From positions 1,584,587 to 1,648,586 of the forward strand of contig QRFJ01000046.1 in the NCBI GenBank assembly GCA_006176705.1: DNA of 64,000 nucleotides, given 5' to 3'. This DNA is from Cocos nucifera (taxonomy: Eukaryota; Streptophyta; Magnoliopsida; Arecales; Arecaceae). Below, piece by piece: positions 9,806 through 21,434 of the stretch (position 1 is the first letter of the stretch; each line of letters opens with the position of its first letter). The position numbers and the translations under genes were made by a program. Under the pieces are notes generated by a model, which saw only the letters and a program-made list of their open reading frames with translations, was not told where the DNA came from and did not search any database.

Positions 9806-12710
9806 GACCGTCAAAGTTCTTTTTTGGACTCTGCATCCATTGAAGTTGAAGCTCGAAAGAGATCTTATCTCTAGCCAAAGTTGAAGTTGAAGTTGAGGCT
9901 CGGGAGAGGTCTCGTCTTCAGTCGAGGTTGAAGTTGAAGTTGAGGCTCGGAAAAGATCCCATCTCCAGCTGAGGTTGAAGTTGAAGTTGAGGCTTGGAGG
10001 AAATCTTATCTTCAGTCGAGGTTGAAGGAGATCTCATCTCCTATTGATGCAGACGTTAAAGCTCGAAGAAGATCCTATCTCCAATCGAGGTTGAAGTTAA
10101 GGTTGAGGCTCAGGAGAGATCTCATCTCTAGTCGAGGTTGAAGTTGAAGTTGAGGCTCGGAAGAGATCTCATCTCCTGTTGACGCAGATGTTGAAGCTCG
10201 AGGGAGATCCTATCTCCAATCGAGGTTGAAGTTGATGCTCGAAAGAGATCTCATCACCAGCCGAGGTTGAAGAAGATCTTATCTCCTACAGAAGCTCGGG
10301 AGAGATCTTATCTCCAACAGCCGAGGTTGAAAAAGATCTTATCTCCTATCGACGTAGAAGCTCGGAGGAGATCTTATCTCTAGCAGTCGAGATCGAAGGT
10401 TAAGCTCGGAGAAGATCTTATCTCCAACAACCAAGGTTGAAGGTTGAGCTCCTTGAAGAAAATCTTTTCTCCAAATGAGGGAGATCTTATCTCCAGCAGC
10501 CGAGATCGAAGGAGATCTCATCTCCTATTGACGCAGACGTTGAAGCTCGGGGGAGATCCTATCTCCAGCCGAGGTTGAAGTTGAAATTGAGGCTCGAAAG
10601 AGATCTCATCTCCAATCGAGGTTGAAGGAGATCTCATCTCCTGTTGATGCAGACGTTAAAGCTCGGAGAAAATCCTATCTTCAGTCGAGGTTAAAGTTGA
10701 GGCTCGGAGAAGATCTTATCTCCAACCGAGGTTGAAGGAGATCTTATCTCCTACAGAAGCTCAAGAAAAATCTTATCTTCAGCAGTCGAGGTTGAATGAG
10801 ATCTTATCTCCTATCAATGTAGAAGCTCCGAGGAGATCCTATCTTCAGTAGTCAAGGTTGAAGGTTGAGCTCAGGGAAGATCTTATCTCCAGCAATCGAG
10901 GTTGAAGGTTGAGCTCCTCGGAAGAGATCTTATCTCCAACAGGCGAGATCGAAGGTTGAGCTCGAGGAAGATTTTATTTCCAGTAGTCGAGGTTGAAGGT
11001 TGAGCTCCTCAGGGGAGATCTTATCTCCAACAGTCGAGGTCGAAGGTTGAACTTGGGGGAGATCTTATCTCCAGCAATTGAGGTTGAAGGTTGAGCTCCT
11101 CAGAGGAGATCTTATCTCCAGCAGCCAAGGTCGAAGGAGATCTCATCTTCTTTGACGTAGAAGCTCGAGAGAGATCTTATCTCAGCAGTTGAGGTTGGAG
11201 GTTGAGCTCCTCGGGGGAGATCTTATCTCCAACAGCCGAGGTTGAAGATTGAGCTCCTCGGAGAGATCTTATCTCCAGCAATCGATGTTGAAGCTCGGAA
11301 GAGATCTATTATCTCCTGCAGAAGCTCAGAAGAGGTCTTATCTCTAATAGCCGAGGTTGAAGATTGAGCTTGGGGGAGATCTTATCTCCAGCCAGCCGAG
11401 GTTGAAGATTGAGCTCGGAGGAGATCTTATCTCTAGTAGCCGAGGTTGAAGGAGATCTTATCTTCTTTTGACATAGAAGCTCGGGGAAGATCTTATCTCC
11501 AGTAGTCAAGATTGAAGATTGAACTCCTCGGGGAAGATCTTATCTTCAGTAGTCGAGGTTCAAGCTTGGAAGAGATCTTGTCTTCAGCCGATGTTGAAGG
11601 TTGAACTCCTTGGAGGAGATCTTATCTCCAGCAGTCGAGGTTGAAGGTTGAGCTCCTCGGAAGAGATCTTATCTCTAGCAGCCAAGGTTCAAGCTCGAAG
11701 GAGATCTTATCTCCAACCGAGGTTGAAGGTTGAATTCCTCAAGGGAGATCTCATCTCTAGCAGTCGAAGTTCAAGCTCGGAAGAGATCTTGTCTCCATTC
11801 GAGGTTGAAGGTTGAACTCCTTGGGAGAGATCTTATCTCTAGCAGTCGAGATTGAAGGTTGAGCTCCTCAGAAGAGATCTTATCTCTAGCAGTCGAGGTT
11901 CAAGCTCAGAGGAGATCTTATCTCCAACGGTCAAGGTTGAAGGTTGAGCTCTTCGGAGGAGATCTTATCTCCAGCAGTCGAGGTTCAAGCTCGAAGGAGA
12001 TCTTATCTTCAGTCGAGGTTGAAGGTTGAACTCCTCGAGGAAGATCTTATCTCCAATAGTCGAGGTTGAAGGTTGAGCTCCTCGGAGAGAGATCTTATCT
12101 TCAGCAATCGAGGTTCAAGCTCGGAAGAGATCTTATCTCCAGCAGCCGAGGTTGAAGGTTGAGCTTCTCGGAGGAGATCTTATCTCTAGCAGTCGAGGTT
12201 CAAGTTCGGAGAAGATCTTGTCTCCAACCAAGGTTGAAGGTTCAACTCCTTAAAGGAGATCTTATCTCCAGCAATCGAGGTTGAAGGTTCAACTCCTTAG
12301 AGGAGATCTTATCTCCAGCAACCGAGGTTGAAGGTTGAGCTCCTCGGGGGAGATCTTATCTCCAGCAGCCAAGATTCAAGCTCAGGAAAGATCTTATCTT
12401 CGGCAGTCGAGGTTGAAGGTGGAGCTTGGGGGAGATCTTATCTCCTACAGAAGCTCGGAGGAGATCTTATCTCCAACAGCCCGAGGTTGAAGGTTGAGCT
12501 CGAGATAGATCTTATCTCCTGTAGAAGCTCAGGGAAGATCTTATCTCCAATAGCTGAGGTTGAAGGTTGAGCTCGGAAGATATCTTATCTCCTATAGAAG
12601 CTCGGAAGAGATCTTATCTCCAGCAGTCGAGATTGAAGGTTGAGCTCGGAGAAGATCTTATCTTCCACAATCAAGGTTGAAGGAGATTTTATCTCCTATT
12701 GATGTAGACT
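9806..12710 (-). repeat. 3' region hairpin array of element 1 (about 70 units)
   Basis: About 2.9 kb of irregular tandem repeats. By hand count about 70 copies of a core reading GGAGATCTTATCTCC on the plus strand (GGAGATAAGATCTCC in the element's sense). The spacers, about 25-50 bp, contain CAGCAGTCGAGGTTGAAGGT and GTTGAGCTCCTCGG. The core is an inverted repeat: GGAGAT and ATCTCC flank three bases. Sense RNA would form a chain of small triloop hairpins, some extended by CTCGG/CCGAG. Tandem repeats in the 3' untranslated region are known for Tat elements and are thought to seed satellite DNA. There is no coding content; short ORFs here are repeat artefacts. Confidence 0.88.
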
Positions 12711-12726
12711 TCGAAGCTCAGGCTTT

Positions 12727-13115
12727 GACTTTGCTCATGTTAGGATGAGGTTCTCCTCATATTTCTAACGGACTGTGGGGGCACATAAGGACCATTGTTA
12801 GGACCTCTCCTCCTATCTCGTCTAGAATGAACGAGGTCTTTGACTTTGCTCATGTTAGGACAAGATTCTCCTCCTGTTCCTAACGGACTGTGGGGGCACA
12901 TAAGAGCCGTTGTCAGGATCTCTTCCCCCATCTCGTCTAAAATGAACAAGATCTTCGACTTTGCTCACGTTAGGACGAGGTTCTTCTTCTATTCCTAACG
13001 AGCTGTGAAAGCACATAAGGGCCATTATCAGGGCCTCTCCCCCCATCTCGTCTATAATAAATGAGGCCTTCGACTTTGCTCACGTTAGGATGAGGTTCTC
13101 CTCCTATTTCTAATA
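12727..13115 (-). repeat. 115-bp tandem repeat, about 3.4 copies
   Basis: GACTTTGCTCA(T/C)GTTAGGA starts at 12727, 12842, 12957 and 13072, a regular 115-bp step. It lies between the end of pol and the hairpin array. Element 2 carries the same motif in its sense orientation at about 24333-24373 and 24593-24622. Confidence 0.9.
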
Positions 13116-13234
13116 TGACTACTTTTGGTTGTCTCTTTCCTATCATCACATAATTCTTGCATCAGAAAATAATAATGCTGAAATGAAGAAATTTTATTGA
13201 AGAAATATTACTGGTAATACATCCTCAGATTTTC

Positions 13235-14260
13235 TAAGTTCCAAGGTCGTGAAAGTACTATTCCTTCGAGCTCCTTCAGACAATAAGTTTCGGATCGGAC
13301 GACCTTCACCATTTCATACGGACCTTTCCAATTTGGGACGAGCTTCTCCTGGCTCTGAGGCTGAGAGACGGCGACTCACCGAAGCACTAAGTCTCCTACT
13401 CTAAATGTCTTACTTCTAACTCTAGAGTTGTAGTATCGGACACCTTTCATCTGTAGGCTGCCATCTAGACATGGGCTTCCTTCCTTTTTTCTTTCAGTAG
13501 ATCAAGGTTGACTCTGAGGTCCTATGGGTTGTGCTGCTTGTTGAAAGCCACGACCCGTGCTGACGGAAGCTTAAGTTCAATCGAGATAACTGCCTCCATG
13601 CCAAAGGCCAAGATGAATGGTGTTTTTTCAGTCGACAACCTTTGTATAGTTCGGTACGTCCAGAGGACGTGGTAGAATTTATCCACCCAGGCCTTCTTTA
13701 TTCTATCGAGCCTCGTCCTGATGCCTTGCAGCAGAGTCCGATTGGTCACTTCAGCTTTCCCATTGGTCTGTGGATAAGCTACCGATGTGAAGTAGTCGGA
13801 GATGTTTAGGTTTTCACAGAACTCGACGAATCTCACCCCAGCGAACTATCATCCATTATCGATTATGAGAGTTCGAGACAGACTAAGCCGACAGACTATC
13901 AACTTTCAGATGAAGTCTTATACCTTGGTCTCGATAATCTTTGCTAGTGGTTCAGCTTCGACCCACTTGGTGAAATAGTCGATCGCGATTAGGAGGAACT
14001 TTCGCTGCCAGAATGCCGTCGAAAAAGGATCAAGTATGTCCATTCTTCATTACGCAAATGGCCAAGGTACACTTAGCAGAGTAAGCTCGGAGGTCGGCTG
14101 TTTTTGTATATTTGCGTTCTTCTGACAGCGGTCACATTTCTTAACATACTCCACATAATCATGGAACAAGGTCGATCAATGGTACCCTTATCGAAGTAGT
14201 TTTTATGATAGGGACCTGGCTCCTACATGACTTCCACAAAGTCCCTCATGTACTTTTCAC
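13235..14260 (-). pseudogene. element 1 integrase region of pol
   Basis: Minus strand. The clearest part is 13836-13522, with an integrase-core C-terminal signature around YPQTNGKAEVTNRTLL followed by WTYRT. In this family NGxxE carries the catalytic glutamate of the DDE triad. Upstream (about 14060-13840), fragments of the catalytic core containing AIDYFTKWVEAEPLA-like sequence can be read across stops and shifts. The frame after 13522 ends near 13235 with the usual C-terminal tail. Several in-frame stops make it inactive. Confidence 0.85.
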
Positions 14261-14904
14261 AATGCGAAGTCGGTCTCTGAAGGTCGGAGATATCTTAGCA
14301 GTGGTAGCGAGTAGAATCTCTTATACAACCTGTTCTCGTACAAAACATACCGAAAAGCTTGATTCCTGAGTTTTCGAGCTTCTTTTGGATCATGAGGAAG
14401 GACTCCCTCCTTAAGGTAGGCGACCAATGGGTCAATCCAGCTTGGCTCGAACTCCATTTGTAGAATGATCTGCGATTCCTCTGGGCTTAGGTACTTCAGA
14501 GTCTCCAAAAATACTTCTTCAGATAGTTCGACTGGGACTGAAGTGGCCAACTTAGAGAAAAAATTGGCTCTTACATTTTCTGCCCTCGGAATCTGTCGAA
14601 TATCCAAACTGCCAAAGATCGGAGTCAAATCCTTCACTTTTCTAAGGTATTTCATCATGCTTTCCTCCCGTGCTTCATAGCTACCATTAACTTGGTCGAC
14701 TACTAATTGAAAATCGCTGTAGATTTGAAGTCGATCTATTTTTAATTTTCTTACAATTTTTAACCCGACGATCAATGCTTCATATTCGGCCCCATTGTTA
14801 GTCGCAGAGAATTTGAAGTATAGCGCATACTCGATGATGACTTCCTCGGGGCTGACTAAGATAAACCCCGCACCTGCTCCAGTAGAGTTGGATGAACCAT
14901 TCAT
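14257..14904 (-). pseudogene. element 1 second (archaeal-type) RNase H
   Basis: A 215-codon open stretch. It begins with the RNase H pattern DGSSN-like (here NGSSNSTGAGAGFIL), then NNGAEYEALIVGL (catalytic Glu), then YSDFQLVVDQVNG (expected Asp in SD) and RAENVRANFFSKLA. An additional RNase H between the pol RNase H and integrase is a known hallmark of the Tat lineage. It is one of the better preserved parts of the element. The first catalytic Asp looks changed to Asn (NGSS for DGSS), which would inactivate it. Confidence 0.85.
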
Positions 14905-14985
14905 GTACAGAGCCCAAAAGCCTTCGAAAAGGTTGACACTTTCCTCGAGGAGGTTCGATCATGATAGTAGGGCGTCGGTTTCATT

Positions 14986-15348
14986 CTATTTAAGCTCGAC
15001 TTTAACTGGAATGGTACATTCCAATACAAAATCTATCAATATCTGGGTCTTGATCGATGGCCGGGGTTGATAGTTGATGTCAAACTCTATGAGCTCGATT
15101 GTCCATTTTGCGATTCTTTCGGAAGCGTCCGTTCGATGAAGGACTGCTTTTATCGATTGATTCGTGAGGACCGTTATGGTGTACCCCTGAAAATAAGGTT
15201 GAAGTCTTCTGACAGCAATTAGAAGAGAGTATGTCAATTTTTCTAGTCTAGAGTACCTAGTCTTCGCATCCCTCAGGGCTCGGCTTACGTAGTAGACTAA
15301 TCGCTGCATCTTCACCTCTTCCTTGATCAAGACTGTCGTCAGGGCCAC
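14986..15348 (-). pseudogene. element 1 RNase H (pol)
   Basis: Open on the minus strand. It contains VYYVSRALRDAKTRYS, then EKLTYSLLIAVRRLQPYFQGY, then VLTNQSIKAVL, the standard Ty3/gypsy RNase H following the reverse transcriptase. The Asp expected in VLTDQ is Asn here. It is separated from the RT and aRNH pieces by stops or frameshifts. Confidence 0.85.
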
Positions 15349-15509
15349 CGGGAAAACTGCTAGGTATAGAAATAATTTCTCTCCGATTTGGGCTTTGTCA
15401 GTAGTGAGGATGAGCCGAGATAGTTTTTAAGCTCCTCGAATGTCCGTTGGCACTCCACCATCTAGTAGAAGTTATTTGGTTGTCTGAGAACTTGAAAGAA
15501 GGGCATACA

Positions 15510-16235
15510 TCATTCGATCGACCTCGAGATGAAGCGATTTAGGGATGCCACCTTTTTGGTCAAGTGTTGAACTTCTTTGATCGTTTTTGGAGCAGTTATC
15601 TCCTGAATGGCTCGAATTTTCTTGGAGTTTGCTTCAATCCTGCATCTTGACACCATGAATCCTAGAAACTTCCCAGAGGTCACGCTAAAAGCGCACTTGG
15701 TTGGGTTCAGTTTCATCTTATGCTTTCTGAGTATGCCGAAGGTCTCTTCAAGATTGGTGAGGTGGTCTGTAGAAGCTTGACTTTTGACGAGCATGTCATC
15801 CATATACATCTTCATGTTGTGGCCGATCTGTTTCTTGAAGATCTTGTTGACCAGATGCTGGTATATTGCCCCTACATTTTTGAGTTCAAAGAGCATGACC
15901 CTGTAACAATAAAGGCCACAGTCAGTAACGAAAGCGATTTTCTCCTCATCCTCAGACGCCATCCGTATCTGATTATAACCAAAGAAGGCATCCATGAAAG
16001 TGAGAAGCTCATGGTCCGAGGTCGCATCCACCAGTTGATCAATCCTGAGTAGAGGGTAGCTATCTTTTGGGTAGGCCTTATTCAGCCTTTTGAAGTCTAT
16101 GCACATTCTTCATTTGTTGTTCGCCTTTTTGACGAGGACCACGTTTGAGACTCAGGTCGGATAATTAACCTTTCAGATGAATTCAGCTTTGAGGAGCTTG
16201 TCTACTTCTTCGGCGGTTGCTTTCTGCCTCTTTAG
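15510..16235 (-). pseudogene. element 1 reverse transcriptase
   Basis: The main open piece is 16106-15510 (198 codons), beginning CIDFKRLNKAYPKDSYPLLRID, with FMDAFFGYNQI (catalytic Asp), YMDDMLVKS (catalytic YMDD box) and KCAFSVTSGKFLGFMVS. Upstream codons to about 16235 belong to the same domain but hold stops. The order gag-PR-RT-RH-aRH-IN is that of Ty3/gypsy. Catalytic residues survive, yet flanking stops prevent a polyprotein. Confidence 0.9.
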
Positions 16236-16392
16236 GGTATGGTGGCGCATCTTCTCTTTTATCGATTGATGCTTCGAATCAACGGCCAGTCGATGTTCCA
16301 TGACCTTAGCATCAATTTTTGGCATATCCGCTAGGATCCAAGCGAAGATATCTGCATTTCTCCTAAGAAAGGTAACGAGTTGCTCCCAAATG

Positions 16393-16995
16393 TCATTTCT
16401 CAGGTTGGAGCCGATCTACACCGCATGCTCCACATTTTCGTCGTTTAAGGATACGCTCCTCCATGAGGTTGTCGTGGATATCCAGCCCATCAACAAGATA
16501 AAGATCAGACTGTCCTTCCTTATGCAGGATGATTGAGTAGCAGTGCCTCGCTAGAGCCTGATCTCTCCTGACCTCTCCGATCTCGTGGCTTGTTGAAAAC
16601 TTCATCTTCAAATAATAGGTTGATACCACTGCCCAAAGTGCATTTAGACTAGGTCGATCGAGAATAGCATTATAGGCAGATGGAGTCCTTATGACTAAAA
16701 AATCGACCTGCATCTTAGCCAATTTCAGACGTTGTCCTACAGTCACAGCCAAAGTTATTATGCCCTCAACTGGTATGGCATCACCGGTGAAGTCTATCAA
16801 CGAAAAGTTCATAGGCCCCAAGCGATCATCGAGTAAGGATATTTTCGAGAAAGCATCGTAAAACAATACGTCGGTCGAGCTTCCATTATCCATCAAAATA
16901 TGGCGTACATCATATTCGACAATGTTCAAAGAGATTACAACCGCATCATTGTACGGGAACTGGACCCCCTGGGCATTCACCTCGGTAAAGGTCAT
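16393..16995 (-). pseudogene. element 1 aspartic protease
   Basis: A 200-codon open stretch containing VRHILMDNGSSTDVLFYDAF. This is the Tat-type protease active site, in which DNGSS takes the place of the retroviral DTG. FLVIRTPSAYNAILDRPSLN follows, the usual downstream signature. It would process the gag-pol polyprotein. It is in a different reading context from gag and RT because of frameshifts. Confidence 0.85.
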
Positions 16996-17149
16996 GGGTT
17001 CTTCGGTCCTCCGTCTCTTTACCGATCCCTCAGATTCGCTGGCCTCTCCTTGCTAAAATTCTTTCGAGATGGTATTGATGACGTCGAGAGGCGGCTGATC
17101 TTCTTGTTGGTCCTCTTTCCTTGGTGGTTTAGACCACGGTAACGTCCTC

Positions 17150-18160
17150 GACCGATCTTCTCATCCTTTAGGCCATCTCCGTAGAAATCGACCAAGTCTG
17201 CCTCGCCTGACGAGCTCCTCGATCTCATCCTGAAGTTGGATGCACTCAGTATCATGACCGTGGTCATGATGATAAAGGTAAAACTTGTTGGAATTGCGCT
17301 TGTTGGGATGGAAACGCATCCTCTCCGATCTCGAAAGTTGTTTCCTGATTTTCATCAACACTTGAATTTTTAGAGCATTAAGGGGGGCGTAGTTGTGAAA
17401 TCTTCATTGAGGAGAATCTCGATGTGCCCTTCCATCGGGGCTTCCCTGCCTCCAAGCTCGGGGGCAGTTCGGGTTCGCTTGCGTCCGAAAGGAGTCCAAA
17501 AACACGGTCAAGCTTCACTCGGTTTCTCTTCTTCGATGGGCCTACCCGGCCCATCGATTCATCGCTCACCACAGGCTTCATTATCCTTGGCCTTGAAGGC
17601 CTCTTCAGCTCGAGTATAACCTTCAGCCCGAGCTATCATATCAGCAAAGTTTTTGAGGTACTTCTTTTTCAGGAAGAACAATAAATCATTCTTCTAGAGG
17701 CCATCCTTGAGAGCGGCCATGGCGATTGATTGGTCCAGATTTTGGACTTTCAATACGGCAGCATTAAATCGGATGACATAAGCTCGGATGAATTTTTCCT
17801 CCTTCTGTTTGATAGTCATCAAAAAATTTGAACCTCGACGTGGATGTCGATTGCTGATGAAGTAGGCTGCGAACTGATGGCTCATCTGATCAAACGATAA
17901 GATAGTACTCGACTTAAACATCGAGTATCAGTTTCTGATGCCTCCCTTGAGGGTGGAGGAGAAAGTCCGACATAAAATAGCATCTGACGCACCATAGAGC
18001 AACATCATTATCCAAAAGATTTTTAGATGGTCAACCGGATCGGTGGTCCCATCGTAACTCTCAAACTATAAAAGCTTGAAGTTTGATGGGATCGATTCCT
18101 GCATAATTTTCTATAAAAAAGGAGGGTCAGTACAAATATCATTACTGTATGAAGAGGGAG
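17150..18160 (-). pseudogene. element 1 gag
   Basis: Pieces on the minus strand. About 18090-17922 holds YDGTTDPVDHLKIF-like capsid sequence. At 17921-17694, FAAYFISNRHPRRGSNFL and RAYVIRFNAAVL give the Retrotrans_gag core. At 17361-17161, FYLYHHDHGHDTECIQLQDE and EELVRRGRL give the conserved Tat gag end. Gag forms the particle that packages element RNA in the cytoplasm. Stops at former Trp and Gln codons (TAG/TGA) break it. Confidence 0.85.
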
Positions 18161-18721
18161 TGTGACGAAGCTCTTCGATTCGTCGGCTCATTTCTAAAAG
18201 TCTTTGATCCAAGAGATCTTCACGGTCATTGATCTTCAAAATTTTCTGATGGAATGGGTGCAAAACTTTCCCCTGGGTCGAGTCATGGTCCGAGCAGGGT
18301 CCCTCTATCCTCTGCTTTCCCTTTTCGCAGATCAGAGGTCGGATAGCCCAAGTTGGCCATTTTCGGACCGAACCACAGAGCTTCGAAGAATCATGTGCTG
18401 GCCGAACTGGTGCTGGGGCCTATCGATGCATGGCCTGCATTCCCTCCGTAAGGCCACAAACCTGCTGGACCAGTAGGTTAAATTGCTCCGCATCTACCTC
18501 AGCTACAAGTAGAACCTGAGTTGCTGGAGCTGAAGTGAGAATAGATAGATCTGGATGGGATTGGATCGTAAAGATCGTCGATCGTCGGGTCGAATCTCTC
18601 CTGGAAGGTATTTTCTCTCGAGAAAAAATTTTAGAGAGGAAGAAGGAAGATATTTAGAGAGGAAAGAGAGAGATCGTTACTGAGCACTCCTTTAAGAATA
18701 AGAAAACCTCAAGAAAAGAGG
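18161..18721 (-). other. element 1 leader (5' untranslated region)
   Basis: Between the primer binding site and gag. The part next to the LTR is purine-rich in the plus strand (18600-18720, AGAGAGGAAGAAGGAAG-like). No ORF was recognised. Packaging signals would be expected here, but none can be assigned from sequence. Confidence 0.55.
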
Positions 18722-18739
18722 GTCCTTCCTCTAGCGCCA
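18722..18739 (-). other. primer binding site of element 1
   Basis: The minus strand reads TGGCGCTAGAGGAAGGAC, starting four bases after the 5' LTR end. The initial TGG pairs with the CCA of a tRNA. Element 2 has nearly the same site, so both families use the same primer; I do not assign the tRNA. Confidence 0.8.
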
Positions 18740-18743
18740 ATTC

Positions 18744-19914
18744 TGTTGATGCAGAATTTAGTTGACGTCAGATCGAGCTGGAGTGGAGGATGAGGTCGCT
18801 GTCGGTGACCTATAAAATAAAGTTCCATCCAGAGTCGGTGGTGGTGGCTCCGATAGAATCCTCCGACGATCAAGTCAGCTCTTCTAGCCAACAAAAATGG
18901 AGTGCTCAAGAAAGAGAAGTGAGCTTAGAGAAAACATATCTAGAGGATCCCTTTTTATACGTGGAGCTTGTAGCGGATTGATGATGACAGCTGCGGCCGT
19001 CTGGTAGCGGGCCGCTCGAGGCTGCATGGAGTTCGATATGGAGAGAAAGAGACATTATCAGGCTGATAGTGGCGGCCATGTCGTCCGATCGTAGGCCGCA
19101 TGGAGCTTGTTATGGAGAGCGGTGCCGTCAGACTGGTAGTGGCAGCCATGTCGTCTGATGGTGGGTCGCATGGGGCTTGTTACGGAGAGAGTGGTGTCAT
19201 CAGACTGGTAGTGGCAGCCACGTCATCTCGTGGAAGCATGCGTTCGGAGTCTGACTGCAAAAGTAATCTGAAATGAGGTCGGCTCCTGTAGGAACCCAGC
19301 TGCAAGAGCAATCCGAAAAGAGGTTGGCTCTTGAAGGAGTCCGACTATAGGAGCGATCCGAAAGAAGTTCAGCTTTTGGAGGAATCTGACTGTAGGAGCG
19401 ATCCGTAAGGAGTTTGGCTCCTGAAGGAATCCGACTGTAGGAGCGATCCGAAAAGAGATCTGCTCTCGGAGGAGTCCGACTGCAGGAGCGATCCGGAAGG
19501 AGTTTGGCTCCTGAAGGAATCCGATCTGGAAGAAGTTCGACTTCTAAAGAAATCCGACTGTAGGAGGAATCTGGAAGGAGTTCGGCTACTGGAGGAGTCC
19601 GAACTGCAGGAGCGATCCGGAAAAAGTTCGACTCTTGAAAGAATCCGACTATAGGAGCGATCCGGAAGGAGTTCTACTCCTGAAAGAATCCGACTATAGG
19701 AGCGATCCGAAAAGGAGTTCGGCTCTTGGAGGAGGAGTTCGACTGAAGAGGCTCGACCGATCGAAGAGATTCGGCTGGGACTCGACCGCTGAAAAGTTCG
19801 GTCGGTTGAAGAAGTTCGGCTAAGGCTCGTCCGCTGAGACTCTTCTGTAACTATCGGTTGCATTAGGCTGAGCATCAAATTGAACTTTAGTGGGAGCAGG
19901 GTTTATCCCCAACA
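18744..19914 (-). repeat. element 1, 5' LTR (right)
   Basis: Plus-strand ends are TGTTGATGCAG and CCCCAACA. It is 78 bp longer than the left LTR, apparently through copy-number change in the 45-bp array (here about 19256-19735). The 72-bp array is at about 18993-19225 and a TATA box at 18952-18959. Followed by the target duplication CTCAG (19915-19919). Confidence 0.93.
18952..18959 (-). promoter_or_regulatory. LTR TATA box of element 1
   Basis: The minus strand reads TATAAAAA in the context ACGTATAAAAAGGGATCC. It lies immediately downstream (element sense) of the 72-bp repeats, as expected for the U3/R boundary. Confidence 0.65.
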
Positions 19915-21434
19915 CTCAGCGAAGTTCTTGTAATATGAAGGATGGAGATCTTTCTGTGAAGATAACCATGAGGATCCGAGGGGCCGGAATCAAGGATGAT
20001 TGTGTGATCAGGACCCAAACAATGAAGGAAAAGGCACCAGTGCTATCTGATGGTGCCATGGCAAACAGCCAGTAGCAAAACAGGGTTGTTTAAAAGGATG
20101 AAAATCGAGAGAGAAGCTGGGTAGATATGATCGAAGGCGAGAGAAGATACAAATGGGAGACTCAATTAGCTATAAAGGAGAAAATCGCTCGTTTGCAGGA
20201 ATCTATTATTTTTTCTGATGTAGAGATTGAGTCGGCAAGCAAGAAATGGGAGGATGCTATTATTGGAAAATTGGTGGGAAAGGAACTTTCCTTGGGATTT
20301 TTTGATAAGAAATTAAAGATGAGATGGTCCGTAGAAAAGATCTTTAGGTCGATTCCTCTTTCAGATGGGCATTTTCTTTTTTGATTTAAAAAGATGATGG
20401 ATAAAGAATGGGTGATGGCCAATGGTTCATGGATTATTGCTGGCCAAATTCTTGCTCTAGAATCTTGGCAGCCAAATTTCTGCCCTAGAGAAGACTCCAT
20501 TAAGATTGCTAATTTGTGGGTTCGTTTTCCAAATCTTCCTACGGAGTTTTGGGAGAGAAAGATGTTATCTCATATTGCTGTTGCTACTGGAATATCTAAA
20601 ACTATAGACAATTGCACAGAAGAAGCCATCAGGGGTGGTTATGCTTGGGCCTGTGTTCACACTGATCTCACCAAGCCATTTCGGCTAGGGATTGGTATAG
20701 AATCTAAGGGGAGAAGGCCATAGCAACCCTTCAAGTATGAAAATATTTTCATTCTATGTTTTTTTTGTAGGAGGGTTGGTCATTTGGGGGAAACTTGTCC
20801 CCATGCTAGTGGTGATCGAGCATAGGAAGGAGAATCGATTGTTTGGACTTTGGATGGTTGTCTCTCGGGTCCTAGTAGAAGGGGACCATTTGAAGTAGAA
20901 GTAGGGGAGAGCGTTGACATCTGATGATCGAGTTGAGAAACTCCATGGCCATACTCGGGAATCTAGGGAGAAGTTAGTTAATTCTGAACATAATAATAAA
21001 GATGGTTGGCAAAAGGTTATATCTTCACCAAATCAAAAGAGAGCCAGGGGCCTGGATTTACACTTGAATTTTTTGAGAAGGATGTGAGGGAGTCTTGGTT
21101 TACTGTTCTCCAGCAATTAGATCAGGATGACAATAATACATATCAGGCAATGAATTTTACCTTTACAGCTGAGGCTATGAGCGGTGGTGCCGAGAAGAAG
21201 AGCAAACGAAAGCAGTCTTTAATTAGCACACGAGCTAAGGATGGCAGTCCATCGCCCCAAAAGCTGGAACCAAAAGTGTTAGCTGTTCGAGAGGATCAGT
21301 TATATGAAAACCTTACTGGACTTGTTCATATCCAAAAGCCAAAGCCCAGGAATTATAGGGCAACCCAGTCTGGTGATCAGAATCTGGTTGAATTCATTAA
21401 TATGTCTGATTTCTCTTTAAAATGTCTGAATTAG
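19915..21434 (+). pseudogene. LINE-A ORF1, main part (DUF4283 and zinc knuckle)
   Basis: Plus strand, one main frame. At 20127-20723 is a DUF4283-like domain: VMANGSWIIAGQILALESWQPNF, then ANLWVRFPNLPTEFWE, as in ORF1 of plant L1 LINEs. At 20757-20798 is a CCHC zinc knuckle, CFFCRRVGHLGETC. A basic, Lys/Ser-rich tail follows (21006-21434). ORF1 proteins bind LINE RNA. Stops interrupt the frame at 20382 (TGA), 20721 (TAG) and others after the knuckle. It continues the piece at 8329-8657 across element 1. Confidence 0.8.

Larger units (their letters stand above)
8658..19914 (-). mobile_element. Tat-lineage Ty3/gypsy LTR retrotransposon (element 1), decayed
   Basis: Complete 11.26-kb element in minus orientation. 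It has two LTRs (8658-9750 and 18744-19914), perfect 5-bp target duplication, primer binding site next to the right LTR and polypurine tract next to the left LTR. Gag, protease, reverse transcriptase, RNase H, a second (archaeal-type) RNase H and integrase follow in that order on the minus strand. The extra RNase H and the long, repeat-filled 3' region (9751-13230) are known marks of the Tat lineage (Ogre/Retand and relatives). All coding parts are broken by stops and frameshifts. The LTRs differ at roughly one base in ten in the stretch I compared by eye, so the insertion is old. It sits inside LINE-A ORF1. Confidence 0.93.

Noticed and set aside
9806..12710. CRISPR-like array
   Set aside because: Repeats are degenerate, spacing is irregular, spacers are themselves repeats, and the setting is the 3' region of a plant LTR retrotransposon.
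19369..19878. 169-codon minus-strand Ser/Arg-rich ORF
   Set aside because: It is the 45-bp repeat of the element 1 LTR read as protein; the period is a multiple of three.
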